DNA of 64,000 nucleotides from Duncaniella muris. GTDB lineage: Bacteria > Bacteroidota > Bacteroidia > Bacteroidales > Muribaculaceae. Positions 45,551-54,504 of the stretch are shown in pieces (positions within the stretch are counted from its first letter, which is position 1; each line of letters begins with the position of its first letter). The DNA lies in the NCBI RefSeq assembly GCF_003024805.1, contig NZ_PUEC01000011.1:32046-96045 (forward strand), read 5' to 3'. Both the position numbers and the translations under genes were made by a program. The notes below the pieces were generated by a model. The model was not told the DNA's origin. It did no database searches and saw only the letters and a program-made list of their open reading frames with translations.

Positions 45551-46978
45551 ATGACTGTAGGTGAATTCGCGGATCTTGTGAGGGCCAGACTGCCCTATGA
45601 CGCCAATGGGCAGCAGAACCTGCTCATTGAGGCACTGGCGCGTTTCTGCTCGGCCTCCACCCCCTCTGATTCGGTCTTCATTGTCAACGGATATGCCGGC
45701 ACGGGCAAGACATCGCTTACCGGCGCGCTCGTCAAGGCCCTCGAAGAGGTACGCAGACCGGTGGTGCTGCTTGCCCCGACCGGAAGAGCCGCCAAGGTGT
45801 TCAGCGCCCACTCCGGGCATCCGGCCTATACCATCCACCGCAAGATCTACCGCGGTGCGCCCGGTGAACTCTCAGGAGGCATGACAGTGATGCAGCGCAA
45901 CAGTCTCTCCGATGCCGTTTTCATTGTCGATGAAGCCTCCATGATCTCTGACAGCCCCTCGGCGGCCGATGCCTCAGGCTTCGTCAGGCAGAGCCTGCTC
46001 GAAGACCTTGTGGAATACGTGTTCACCGGTGACAACTGCCGGCTGATACTGCTCGGCGACGTGGCCCAGCTGCCGCCGGTTGGCTCCGCGGAAAGCCCCG
46101 CCATGCAGCCTTCGACGTTCAAGGCGCTCGGTCTCCACGTGAGTCGCGCTGTGCTGACCGACACCGTCCGCCAGTCGCGCCGTTCAGGCATACTGCGCAA
46201 TGCCACCTGGCTGCGCAGGGCCATGCTTCTCGATCCACTTCCCGCTCCGCGCCTGTTCACCGAAGGCTATGACGATGTCAGGGTGGTGGAAGGCGATGAT
46301 GTGATCGACACTATTGCCGACTGCTACCGCTCCGACGGTCCGGGGGAGACCGCCGTAATCACCCGCTCCAACCGCCGGGCCACCGGCTTCAACCTCGGCA
46401 TCCGCTCGCGCATCCTCGACTGCGAGGAGGAACTGGTCAGAGGCGAGCGCCTGCTGGTGGCTAAAAACAACTATACCTGGGCCTCGAAAGTCAAGGGCCT
46501 CGATTTCATAGCCAACGGCGATGTGGCGGTGGTCAGCCGTGTGCACGGCACGGAGGAGAAATACGGCTTCCGCTTCGCCAGTGTCACCCTCCACCTGCCC
46601 GACCGCGATGTAGAGGTGAACTGCCGCATCTTCCTTGAGACTCTGACTGATGAAAGCGCATCGCTCTCGCGCGAGCGCATGGAGCAGCTTGCGCAGGCGC
46701 GCATGGCCGATCCTGAAGTCAATGCCCCTGACGTAGCCTATGAGACACGTCTGCGCCGACTTCGCACCGATGAATACTTCAACGCCCTCCAGGTCAAATA
46801 TGCCTATGCCGTCACCTGCCACAAAGCCCAGGGGGCGCAGTGGCGCAACGTGTTCATCGACATGGGCGGAATAGCCCCTGACCAGCAGGGACTCGAATTT
46901 TACCGCTGGCTCTACACCGCCACCTCGCGCGCCACCTCGCGGCTCTACTACATGAACCCGGCACTGGCAGATGACTGA
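45551..46978 (+). CDS. RecD2/Dda-like ATP-dependent DNA helicase
   Basis: 475 residues from the ATG at 45551 (an in-frame upstream GTG or ATG gives an unlikely basic extension). Superfamily 1B helicase: Walker A GYAGTGKTSL (about 47-56), motif II VDEASM, motif III GDVAQLPPVG, and the C-terminal TCHKAQGAQW and YTATSRAT. Much shorter than RecD2 (about 700-850), lacking its N-terminal part, and resembling the single-domain Bacteroidetes RecD-like type. A role in DNA repair or replication restart is likely but not shown. Confidence 0.9.
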   Translation: MTVGEFADLVRARLPYDANGQQNLLIEALARFCSASTPSDSVFIVNGYAGTGKTSLTGALVKALEEVRRPVVLLAPTGRAAKVFSAHSGHPAYTIHRKIYRGAPGELSGGMTVMQRNSLSDAVFIVDEASMISDSPSAADASGFVRQSLLEDLVEYVFTGDNCRLILLGDVAQLPPVGSAESPAMQPSTFKALGLHVSRAVLTDTVRQSRRSGILRNATWLRRAMLLDPLPAPRLFTEGYDDVRVVEGDDVIDTIADCYRSDGPGETAVITRSNRRATGFNLGIRSRILDCEEELVRGERLLVAKNNYTWASKVKGLDFIANGDVAVVSRVHGTEEKYGFRFASVTLHLPDRDVEVNCRIFLETLTDESASLSRERMEQLAQARMADPEVNAPDVAYETRLRRLRTDEYFNALQVKYAYAVTCHKAQGAQWRNVFIDMGGIAPDQQGLEFYRWLYTATSRATSRLYYMNPALADD

Positions 46979-47068
46979 GCGCTCCGGACCGTCCGGCCCG
47001 CTGTCTTTCAGTTTGCCACTCCTTATGCGCATTTTGCCACAGAAATAGCCCGATTGCAAAAAAAATTG

Positions 47069-47076
47069 TAAATTTG
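47069..47076 (+). promoter_or_regulatory. Possible -7 box of the pseudokinase gene
   Basis: TAAATTTG followed by CA, 28 nt before the ATG. No good -33 box. Confidence 0.45.
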
Positions 47077-47103
47077 CATCTTGAACAAATACGCGTTTCA
47101 GTC

Positions 47104-47907
47104 ATGGACAACACCACTCTTTCCGCCTCCTCGTCTAAATGGACCGAGATCGAACACCTTCCCGAATGGGATGAGGAATTCTACCACGTCTATACCGCTA
47201 AGAAGCATGGCAAATGGCTAATGCTCAAAACGCTGCGTCCTGAACTGAAGGGGCAGGAGAAGTTCGACCGCATGATCGAGAAGGAGTTTGAGGTGCGCTA
47301 CAACCTGGCGCATCCCCACATCATCATGATCAATGACTTCGAGGAAGTGCCCGGACTGGGGATGTGTATCATAACCGATGACGTCTACGGTGACTCACTT
47401 GCCAAGCTCATCCGCGAGGGCAAAGTGACCGAAGACCATCTCTTCAAAATCCAGCACCAGCTGCTTGATGCCCTTGACTATATCCAGGCAAAGCATCTCG
47501 AACACCATCCGCTGTCAACCTCGCGAATAATCTTCACCGAGAACATCGGCAATCTGAAGCTTATCGACGTGGGCTTTGACCAGAACACTCACATCACTCC
47601 AAAGGATGTCAGCGAAGACATAAAGAACTACGGCGAGGTGCTCATGGCAGCCCTCGATGCCGCCGGCAGCACCAACCAGCGTCTGCGCCGTGTGGCCGAG
47701 AAGTGCATGAACCCTGATCCGGCCAGACGCTATCAGGATGTCAATGCCCTGCGCCTTGCCCTGGCCGACCGTAAGACCAACAATATCTATCTTGCAATAA
47801 TCGCTTTCCTTGTGGCCATGATAGCCCTGCTTCTGTGGCTTAACTCCCCCTACCGCCCGGAACCTCTCCACAGCTCCCAGTCAACGGAATGCGTGGCTCC
47901 AAAGTAA
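47104..47907 (+). CDS. Membrane-anchored protein kinase-like protein, probable pseudokinase
   Basis: 267 residues. The kinase fold is visible: a beta-3-like LMLKTLRPE, EFEVRYNLAHPHIIMINDFEE, hinge-like CIITDDVYGDSLAKLI, and the catalytic-loop region HHPLSTSRIIFTENIGNLKLIDVGF. In active kinases this reads HRDLKPxN...DFG; here the Asp base and the Lys and Asn are replaced (P, S and R), while DVG keeps the Asp. A glycine loop is not evident. One transmembrane helix (about 225-247) is near the C-terminus. Such pseudokinases usually regulate rather than phosphorylate. The next gene starts 8 nt later. Confidence 0.75.
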   Translation: MDNTTLSASSSKWTEIEHLPEWDEEFYHVYTAKKHGKWLMLKTLRPELKGQEKFDRMIEKEFEVRYNLAHPHIIMINDFEEVPGLGMCIITDDVYGDSLAKLIREGKVTEDHLFKIQHQLLDALDYIQAKHLEHHPLSTSRIIFTENIGNLKLIDVGFDQNTHITPKDVSEDIKNYGEVLMAALDAAGSTNQRLRRVAEKCMNPDPARRYQDVNALRLALADRKTNNIYLAIIAFLVAMIALLLWLNSPYRPEPLHSSQSTECVAPK

Positions 47908-47915
47908 AAAAAGAT

Positions 47916-49046
47916 ATGTCAGTAACCGTAAAGGCAATAGAACCCGTAAAGAAGGCCTTGCGCGAATATGTCAACTTCGGAATAGATCTCTATGACGGAA
48001 ACGACTGTTTTGTGCCGAGCCTCATTTTCGACGAAATCAATACATTGATCCCCTCCAAGAACCCGGCCTTTGACTATTGCCGGGCACAGTCCTTCATGGC
48101 TTATCGCGACGGCAAGCCCGCAGGACGCATCACGGCTATAATCAATGACCGTCTCAACTCAACCACAGGCCGCAAGGAGGCCCGTTTCGGATTCGTGGAC
48201 TTCGTGGACGACTGCGAGGTGACCGACGCTCTCTTCAGTGCCGCCGAGCAGTGGGCCCGCGACAATGGCATGACCGAAATGATAGGCCCGATGGGCTTCA
48301 CCGACATGGACCGCGAGGGCATGCTTGTGGAAGGATTCGATGAGATGGGCACTATGGCTACCATCTACAACTATCCCTACTATCCCGCCCATGTGGAGCG
48401 CCTTGGCTACCGCAAGGACACCGACTGGGTGGAATACCGCATAACCATCCCCGACAAGGTGCCGGAAAAGATGACCCGCATCTCGGAGATTGTGATGAAG
48501 AAATATGATCTCCGGATTCTCAAATATACTTCGGGCAAAAAAATAAAGCGCGACTACGGTCAGGAGCTTTTCCGGCTCATCAATGAGACATATGCCAACC
48601 TCTACGGCTACTGTTCGCTCACGGAGCGTCAGATTGATTACTATGTCGACATGTATCTGAGCATTCTGCGCCTTGACTATGTAAGTGTGGTGGTTGACAG
48701 CAAAGGCAAGCTTGTGGGGGTCGGCATCACGCTCCCGTCGCTCTCGGCAGCCCTGCGCAAGTCGCGCGGACGTCTCTTTCCTCTTGGCTGGCTCCGTCTC
48801 CTCCGCGCAATCCGCGGCCACAACGACGTTATTGACCTGCTGCTCATCGCAGTGGCTCCCGAATATCAGTCTAAGGGAGTCAACGCGCTGTTCTTCTATG
48901 ACCTGCTGAATCTCTATATCAAGAACGGAGTCAAGTATGCTGAGACCAATCTTGAGCTTGAAAGCAACTCGCAGGTGCAGTCGCAGTGGGAATACTTCGA
49001 ACGCCGGCAGCACCGCCGCCGCCGTGCCTTCCGCAAGCAGCTCTGA
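47916..49046 (+). CDS. GNAT-like N-acetyltransferase domain protein
   Basis: 376 residues. Shows a long acetyltransferase-like middle and C-terminal part, with QSFMAYRDGKPAGRITAIIND and, near the end, DLLLIAVAPEYQSKGVNALFFYDLL (acetyl-CoA loop type). The N-terminal part and MIGPMGFTDMDREGML resemble the YghO-like group of unknown function. No signal peptide, so cytoplasmic. ATG at 47916 chosen, 8 nt after the pseudokinase stop; the overlap-prone upstream start is weaker. Probably cotranscribed with the pseudokinase gene. Confidence 0.8.
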   Translation: MSVTVKAIEPVKKALREYVNFGIDLYDGNDCFVPSLIFDEINTLIPSKNPAFDYCRAQSFMAYRDGKPAGRITAIINDRLNSTTGRKEARFGFVDFVDDCEVTDALFSAAEQWARDNGMTEMIGPMGFTDMDREGMLVEGFDEMGTMATIYNYPYYPAHVERLGYRKDTDWVEYRITIPDKVPEKMTRISEIVMKKYDLRILKYTSGKKIKRDYGQELFRLINETYANLYGYCSLTERQIDYYVDMYLSILRLDYVSVVVDSKGKLVGVGITLPSLSAALRKSRGRLFPLGWLRLLRAIRGHNDVIDLLLIAVAPEYQSKGVNALFFYDLLNLYIKNGVKYAETNLELESNSQVQSQWEYFERRQHRRRRAFRKQL

Positions 49047-49104
49047 ACCGCCTTTCCTCCCCCTGGCGTAGCTTCCGGAAGGAAGATAATTACCCCGATC
49101 TGTC

Positions 49105-50286
49105 ATGGAAAACAACGACCATCTGAAAATACTGCTGGCAGGTGACGCATCATCGTTTCACCACACCCTGGCCGAGGGTCTCCGGAAACTCGGTCATGAG
49201 GCCGTTGTAGCTTCTCACGGAGGCCACTGGCTCGACACCGGACGCGACATCGACACCGGGCGGCGTTGGAAAAACAAGGCCGGCGGTCTGGAGCTATGGC
49301 TGCGGTGGCAGCTGAGACTGAAGCAGAAAATGACAGGCTTCGACGTGGTCTCCATCGCCACCCAGAGTTTCATCGAGCTGCGCCCGCACAGAGCGCAGGC
49401 TATCTATGACTATCTCCGCGCCAATAACCGCTCGATGTTCTGCACGGCTCTCGGAACCGATTCAAACTATGTGGAGGAGTGTATTGATCCCGCCAGTCCA
49501 ATACGCTACAGCGAGTTCCGCCTCTTCGGCGCTCAGTCGCCGCTGTGCAAGGCGCAGCCATCACTCGTGTCCGAATGGCTCTCCGAACCGCTGAAAAATT
49601 TCGGAAATCACATCTGGGCTACGGCTGACGGTGCCGTCTCGGCCCTCTATGAATATGACGTGGCGCTCCGGCGTGTTCTTCCTCCTGAAAAAATCGCTTA
49701 TGGCGGCATTCCGATCAATGTCGATGACCTGCAGCCGGTCAGCCTGCCTGACAGGATAGAGAAAGTGCGCTTTTTTCTCGGACGTTACCGCGGGCGCTAT
49801 CTTGAAAAGGGAACCGATGTGATGGAAGCCGCCGCCCGCGCCGTGGTCGGCCGCTATCCTTCACGCGCCGAGCTGATAATAGTGGAAAACCGCCCCTATG
49901 ATGAATATCTCGGACTGATGCGCTCGGCTCATGTGGTCCTTGACCAGCTCTACTCCTACACGCCCGCCACAAACGCCCTTCAGGCTATGGCCTACGGGCT
50001 TAACACCGTGTCAGGCGGAGCGCCGGAGTTCTATGACTTTATCGGCGAGAAGGAACTGCAGCCGGTGATACATGTAGAGCCTGACTATGAATCCGTTTTC
50101 CGGGCCTTGGAGCAGACAGTACTGCATCCCGAAGCCATACGTCCGCGCGGTCTGGCCGGACGGGAGTTCGTCATCAGACACAATCACTATCTGACGGTGG
50201 CCCGGCGCAATCTGGAGTTCTGGCAGAACCGTCTGGCCGCCGCAGGCCGCTGTGACGGCAGAAGGGGAGGGGCGTGCCATGAATAA
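49105..50286 (+). CDS. Glycosyltransferase (GT4-like, GT-B fold)
   Basis: 393 residues. Begins LKILLAGDASSFHHTLAEGLRKLGHEAVVAS, as in the N-terminal domain of GT-B enzymes, and ends with a C-terminal domain holding ELIIVENRPYDEYLGLMRSAHVVLDQLYSY. The typical EX7E motif is not clear. No signal peptide or TM segment. It is the first of three overlapping genes (GT4-like, GT2, flippase), a small cell-surface polysaccharide cassette. Confidence 0.8.
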   Translation: MENNDHLKILLAGDASSFHHTLAEGLRKLGHEAVVASHGGHWLDTGRDIDTGRRWKNKAGGLELWLRWQLRLKQKMTGFDVVSIATQSFIELRPHRAQAIYDYLRANNRSMFCTALGTDSNYVEECIDPASPIRYSEFRLFGAQSPLCKAQPSLVSEWLSEPLKNFGNHIWATADGAVSALYEYDVALRRVLPPEKIAYGGIPINVDDLQPVSLPDRIEKVRFFLGRYRGRYLEKGTDVMEAAARAVVGRYPSRAELIIVENRPYDEYLGLMRSAHVVLDQLYSYTPATNALQAMAYGLNTVSGGAPEFYDFIGEKELQPVIHVEPDYESVFRALEQTVLHPEAIRPRGLAGREFVIRHNHYLTVARRNLEFWQNRLAAAGRCDGRRGGACHE

Positions 50287-51127
50287 GCGGCCTCTGTCTC
50301 TTGAAGTCATGATCTCGACTCTCGGAAGCGACGGCATAAAGCGTGTAGCCGCCATGACGCTGCCGCAGATGGCCGGCGTAAGCTATCTTGTCAGCTGGCA
50401 GACGGTAGGAGAGGACTCCTTATTGCCTGAGCAGCTTGAGGCGCGATCAGATGTCAGGGTGATCCGTACCGCTTCCAAAGGGCTGAGCCGCAACCGCAAC
50501 CATGCGCTTGACCATGCATCAGCCGATGTGTTGCTTATTGCCGATGATGATCTTGACTATATTCCGCAGGGACTTAAGGCCGTCAGAACGGCTTTTGACG
50601 CCGATCCGGATCTTGACATCGGTCTCTTCCGCTACAGCAATGGCTGCGGTGGCTATGAGAAGGTCTATCCGCAAAGCCCGGTACGCATAGCCGGGCATCT
50701 GCCGAAAGATTACTATACAACATCAATGGAGATTGCCATCCGCAGGGAGGGCCGCTCCGGCTCGCTGAGGTTTCATGAAGAGTTCGGGCTGGGGGCTCCG
50801 GTGCTGAAATGCGGTGAGGAAGAACTGTTTCTTCTTTCAGCGCGTCGGGCCGGACATAAGATAGTATTGTTTCCTGTGGATCTTTGTGTGCACCGCGGGC
50901 TGACCACCGGAAACCGCCGGGTTGCCGACCGCGGGGTCTACCGAGGCATGGGAGCCGTGACCGCGCTGATCTATCCGCTGACCTTCCTGCCGCGCTTCGT
51001 ACTGGCGGCATGGCGCGGGAAGAAGCGCGGAATCATGAAATTTTTTCCGGCTCTCATCAATTTTATTTACGGTGCCGCCTACATGGCGCTTCGTGTCAGA
51101 CCCTTCGGGAGGAGGGCTGCTGACTGA
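50279..51127 (+). CDS. Family 2 glycosyltransferase
   Basis: 282 residues from the ATG at 50279, overlapping the upstream gene by 8 nt. Family 2 (GT-A) features: VMISTLGSDGI start, ASKGLSRNRNHALDHA with LIADDDLDYI (DxD-like), and EELFLLSARRAGHKIVLFPVDLCVHRG near the end. A hydrophobic C-terminal region (about 225-270) may attach it to the membrane. Probably acts with the GT4-like enzyme on a lipid-linked sugar chain exported by the flippase. Confidence 0.85.
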   Translation: MNKRPLSLEVMISTLGSDGIKRVAAMTLPQMAGVSYLVSWQTVGEDSLLPEQLEARSDVRVIRTASKGLSRNRNHALDHASADVLLIADDDLDYIPQGLKAVRTAFDADPDLDIGLFRYSNGCGGYEKVYPQSPVRIAGHLPKDYYTTSMEIAIRREGRSGSLRFHEEFGLGAPVLKCGEEELFLLSARRAGHKIVLFPVDLCVHRGLTTGNRRVADRGVYRGMGAVTALIYPLTFLPRFVLAAWRGKKRGIMKFFPALINFIYGAAYMALRVRPFGRRAAD

Positions 51128-52563
51128 TGGGCATCGGAAAACTGCGTGGCGCCCACGGGCTGAGTGCCAAGGTGCTGAAGGCAATGGGCCTATTCGGAGG
51201 GGTTCAGGGCGTAGGCATTCTGTGCAGCGTGGTCAGGGTAAAGCTTGTGGCGCTTTGGCTCGGTCCGGGGGGAGTGGCGCTGTTCGGCATTTTCAACAGT
51301 GCCGTTGACATGGTAAAGTCATTCTCGCAGCTTGGATTCAGATCAAGTTCCGTCCGTGACATCGCCTCTCATTCCGGAAGCGCCTCGCTGGCAGGGATCG
51401 TGGCCGTGGTAAGGCGCTGGGGACTGATGCTCGGCCTTTTAGGCTGCGTGGCGATGCTTGTCGCCGCCCCGTTTCTGAGCAAGTCGACTTTCGGGTCATA
51501 TGATCGCACCCTATATTATATGGCGCTTGCGATCGCTGTCTTCCTCATGGCTGTCTCGGCCTCTGAAGAGGCTGTGCTGCAGGGCACAGGCCGCTTGCGC
51601 GCACTGGCGCGGGCTTCGCTCTGGGGAATGGTGGGCGGTTTGGCCGTTTCAGTTCCTATGTTCTATTTCTTGGGTCTTGAAAGCGTTGTTCCTTCGATCA
51701 TAGCCTATGTGCTTGTGACCAATCTGGCTCTTATGGGCCGGCGCGTAAAGTTTCCGGGCAAAGCTCTGCGCACAGGGTTGCGCGAAACCTGGCAGGCAGG
51801 CCGTCACTTCATCATGCTCGGCATCTATATGACTGCCACCGATGTCATAGCCCAAGTGTTGAACTATGTGTTCATTGCGTGGCTCAACCAGACCGGCGGA
51901 GAGAACTCCGTGGGCTTCTATCAGGCAGGTTTCACGATGGTGAACCGCTATCCGGCTCTGATAATGAGCGCAATAGCAATGGAATATTATCCGCGCCTGG
52001 CCTCTGTGGCCTCCTCGCCGCTCAGAATCCGCACTTTCGTGGCCCATGAAATGAGGCTGCTGACCCTGCTGCTGACAGCATTCGTGGCCATGTTCGTGCC
52101 GCTGGCCCAACTGGCGGTGCGCCTGCTCTACTCGGCTGAGTTTGATGTGGCAGTGCCGTTTGTGACAATCGCTATGGTCGGAGTCATGCTGCGGGCGGTT
52201 TCCTATTGCATGTCATATGTCATCCTCGCCAAGGGCGACGGCCCGACATTCCTCCTCACCGAGTCGATAAGCGCTGTGGCCGCGCTCGGCCTGAACATCG
52301 TAGCGTTCAGGCTGTGGGGTGTCAGCGGCCTGGGTGTGAGCTACACTCTGTGGTATCTGCTCTATGTGGCGATCATCGCCGTGGTCTACTGCCGTCGCTA
52401 CCGCCTGCGGGTGCCGCGCCGGCTTGTTTTTGCGGTGTGTCTGGAGGTTGTGGCGATAGCCATCTGCGTGATAGTGGCGATGACCGCCGGCCATCTTTGG
52501 GCTCTCGTGCCGGGAGTGCTGACTGCCGCTGTCTCCTTCTATTGCCTGAAAAAGATTTTTTAA
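51127..52563 (+). CDS. Polysaccharide flippase (Wzx/O-antigen translocase type)
   Basis: 478 residues with about 12-14 membrane helices and no large soluble domains. Begins GGVQGVGILCSVVRVKLVALWLGPGGVALFGIFNSAVDM, the start pattern of MOP-superfamily O-antigen flippases. Moves lipid-linked sugars across the inner membrane. The start overlaps the GT2 stop in TGATG, so the two are probably translationally coupled. No ligase or polymerase is in the window. Confidence 0.88.
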   Translation: MGIGKLRGAHGLSAKVLKAMGLFGGVQGVGILCSVVRVKLVALWLGPGGVALFGIFNSAVDMVKSFSQLGFRSSSVRDIASHSGSASLAGIVAVVRRWGLMLGLLGCVAMLVAAPFLSKSTFGSYDRTLYYMALAIAVFLMAVSASEEAVLQGTGRLRALARASLWGMVGGLAVSVPMFYFLGLESVVPSIIAYVLVTNLALMGRRVKFPGKALRTGLRETWQAGRHFIMLGIYMTATDVIAQVLNYVFIAWLNQTGGENSVGFYQAGFTMVNRYPALIMSAIAMEYYPRLASVASSPLRIRTFVAHEMRLLTLLLTAFVAMFVPLAQLAVRLLYSAEFDVAVPFVTIAMVGVMLRAVSYCMSYVILAKGDGPTFLLTESISAVAALGLNIVAFRLWGVSGLGVSYTLWYLLYVAIIAVVYCRRYRLRVPRRLVFAVCLEVVAIAICVIVAMTAGHLWALVPGVLTAAVSFYCLKKIF

Positions 52564-52636
52564 CGGCACGTACGGCATTGTGTATATTTTTATGAAAAAG
52601 GGGTTTTATTTAGATTTATTTTACAATTAACGTATT

Positions 52637-52680
52637 TTAACTATTGGGGGGGGTAAAAAGTAACATTTTTTATACATTTG
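52637..52680 (+). promoter_or_regulatory. Promoter with G8 element for the six-gene envelope operon
   Basis: TTAACTATTGGGGGGGGTAA at 52637-52656, 16 nt, then TACATTTGCAAA (-7 box 52673-52680). Same spacing and sequence as at 43261-43304. The first gene starts 144 nt after the -7 box; the leader shows no strong stem. Confidence 0.7.
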
Positions 52681-52823
52681 CAAAACTGCTTTCTGAAAAA
52701 GCTATCTGTTGCTTTGTGTTACAGTGGTAATCTTTGCTATGGAAAAATCTTTTTTTTAGGCTTTGCAGAATGCTCTGATCACTTATTTTTTAAATCTAAA
52801 CCAAAATCAATACTGATAGAATT

Positions 52824-53315
52824 ATGAAAAAATTTGCCGTTATGCTTGCCTGCATAGTAGTCAGTCTGTTTACAAATGCAAAAGCACCTGAGGTCACAGA
52901 TGTGTCCGTGACAGGCGAAGGTGTCGGAAACGGAGGCCGTCCGGTGGTTGTGGCTACCTGTGCCGCCAAGAAAGCCGACAAGGTTACTGATGCCGATCTC
53001 ACACGCTGTGCCGTCAGAGCTGTGCTTTTCAGTGGATGGGTCGATAAATCAAACACTTCGTCATTCGATGCCTCGGTCAGCCATCCCGCAGTTGCCGGAA
53101 GCCCTGACGCAGAGGACGCACATGCCGACTATTTCGCAGACTTCTTTGCAAGCGGCGCCGCTTCAAAATATGCCTCGGTGCTTCCTGACACCCGCAAGGT
53201 GGTCAAAAGCGGCAAGGTATATCATGTAAGCCAGGCTGTTTCCGTGAATGAGCCGGAACTGCGCCGCAAGTTAGAGAAAGACAATATCATCAAGTCACTC
53301 AGAAGCGGATGGTAA
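52824..53315 (+). CDS. Exported protein of unknown function (paralogue of the lipoprotein at 53.9 kb)
   Basis: 163 residues with signal peptide MKKFAVMLACIVVSLFTNA. The body has TDVSVTGEGVGNGGRP, CAVRAVLFSGW, YFADFFASG and the ending EPELRRKLEKDNII. These parallel VYDVLFKGI, YFNPFFSDG and REGLRRQLEKDGVL in the lipoprotein two genes later, so the two are paralogues. The pattern hints at the LPP20-like family (guess). First gene of the six-gene run; 3 nt before the next gene. Confidence 0.7.
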   Translation: MKKFAVMLACIVVSLFTNAKAPEVTDVSVTGEGVGNGGRPVVVATCAAKKADKVTDADLTRCAVRAVLFSGWVDKSNTSSFDASVSHPAVAGSPDAEDAHADYFADFFASGAASKYASVLPDTRKVVKSGKVYHVSQAVSVNEPELRRKLEKDNIIKSLRSGW

Positions 53316-53318
53316 ACT

Positions 53319-53906
53319 ATGAAAAAGATACTCACCTTTATCGCCGCCCTGCTGATCTCCATAGGAGTATCGGCGCAGGAAAACCAGGTAAAAAGAATCC
53401 CCGGAAAGGGCTATGACCCCAATCAGCAGCAATATTCCCAGTTTGAACGCTCGGTGTGGTTCAGCGCCGAGGTGCTCGGCGGTGTGTCGTGCCATCTGCG
53501 AGGCCACAACATGGGCCTTGCCGAGGTAGATTTCACCGTAGGCTACCGTTTCTGCCAGTATCTGAAAGTAGGCGTAGGCATCGGTCCGAGATACTACATC
53601 GACCAGGGGCCTCTCCGTCGCTCCGACATCAAGTGGGGCATGCCGCTGTTTGCAACCGTCAGAGGCAATCTGATACCCGGCCTTTACCGCACGGTGGTGC
53701 CTTACTGGGGCATAGAGGCCGGCGCATCGGTGCGTGACGGCGCATTTTTCCGCCCCACACTCGGCTTGCGTATCGGCGAGCCCCGCAATGCCTTCACCAT
53801 CGGCATCAGCTACATGGGGCAGGACATAGCCACCTATAATTCCCGGCTGGAGAAGACGTGCAAATACACAAGTTTTGCCTGTCTCCGCCTCGGATATGAA
53901 TTCTGA
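53319..53906 (+). CDS. Exported outer-membrane beta-barrel protein
   Basis: 195 residues. Signal peptide MKKILTFIAALLISIGVSA, then transmembrane-strand-like segments (VWFSAEVLGGVSCHL, AEVDFTVGYRFCQYLKVGVGIGPRYY, LFATVRGNLIP, YWGIEAGASV, FTIGISYMG) ending in LRLGYEF with a terminal aromatic. Likely an eight-strand barrel. Lies in tight order after the first gene of the operon. Confidence 0.8.
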   Translation: MKKILTFIAALLISIGVSAQENQVKRIPGKGYDPNQQQYSQFERSVWFSAEVLGGVSCHLRGHNMGLAEVDFTVGYRFCQYLKVGVGIGPRYYIDQGPLRRSDIKWGMPLFATVRGNLIPGLYRTVVPYWGIEAGASVRDGAFFRPTLGLRIGEPRNAFTIGISYMGQDIATYNSRLEKTCKYTSFACLRLGYEF

Positions 53907-53927
53907 AATCCGCTTATCTGAATATTT

Positions 53928-54437
53928 ATGAAGAAAACAGCAATATTAGTAACGGCTGCGATAGGAATCGTTGCCTCATTAGGCTCATGCTCAAAAAAAA
54001 TCACCACTCCGGTGGCTTCATCCGCGGCCTATTCCTCTTTCGAGACTCAGTGTCTCGGCGTTGAACATGACGGTTCTCAGACCCTTCGGGCTTGGGGCAA
54101 AGGCACTTCCAAGGGCGATGCCATAGAGCAGGCCAAGAAAAACGCCGTCTATGATGTGCTTTTCAAAGGCATCAAAGGCACCGGCGAGTGCAATCAGACT
54201 CCGCTTGTTCCGGAAGTGAATGCCCGCGAGCGTTATTCGGAATATTTCAATCCGTTTTTCAGCGATGGCGGAGAATACCGCAAGTTTGTCAAAGAGGAAA
54301 AAGGCGGTGAGGCCAGCAGGCTTCAGGCCAAGGGAAAATCAATTTCAAACTATGGCGTGATTGTGACTGTAGACCGTGAAGGCCTGCGCCGACAACTTGA
54401 AAAAGACGGAGTGCTCAAGGAAGGAACCCGTCATTGA
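53928..54437 (+). CDS. Lipoprotein, paralogue of the first gene of the operon
   Basis: 169 residues. The signal peptide ends at C21 (LGSCSKK). The body ALRAWGKGTSKGDAIEQAKKNAVYDVLFKGI recalls LPP20-type lipoproteins and, with YFNPFFSDG and REGLRRQLEKDGVL, aligns with the 52.8-kb gene. Function unknown. Lies 22 nt after the barrel gene. Confidence 0.75.
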   Translation: MKKTAILVTAAIGIVASLGSCSKKITTPVASSAAYSSFETQCLGVEHDGSQTLRAWGKGTSKGDAIEQAKKNAVYDVLFKGIKGTGECNQTPLVPEVNARERYSEYFNPFFSDGGEYRKFVKEEKGGEASRLQAKGKSISNYGVIVTVDREGLRRQLEKDGVLKEGTRH

Positions 54438-54504
54438 TAAATTTGTAAGAGCCATACAGCATACTATTTTAACCTGATCAAAACAATATATAGAATACCA
54501 TCTT

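Noticed and set aside
46184..47059. 291-codon frame antisense to the helicase
   Set aside because: Shadow frame; the product has no known motif and lies mostly inside the helicase gene.
47916..47990. GNAT-like gene starting upstream, inside the pseudokinase gene
   Set aside because: A start at 47889 would overlap the pseudokinase by 19 nt; the ATG at 47916 gives a clean start with an 8-nt gap.
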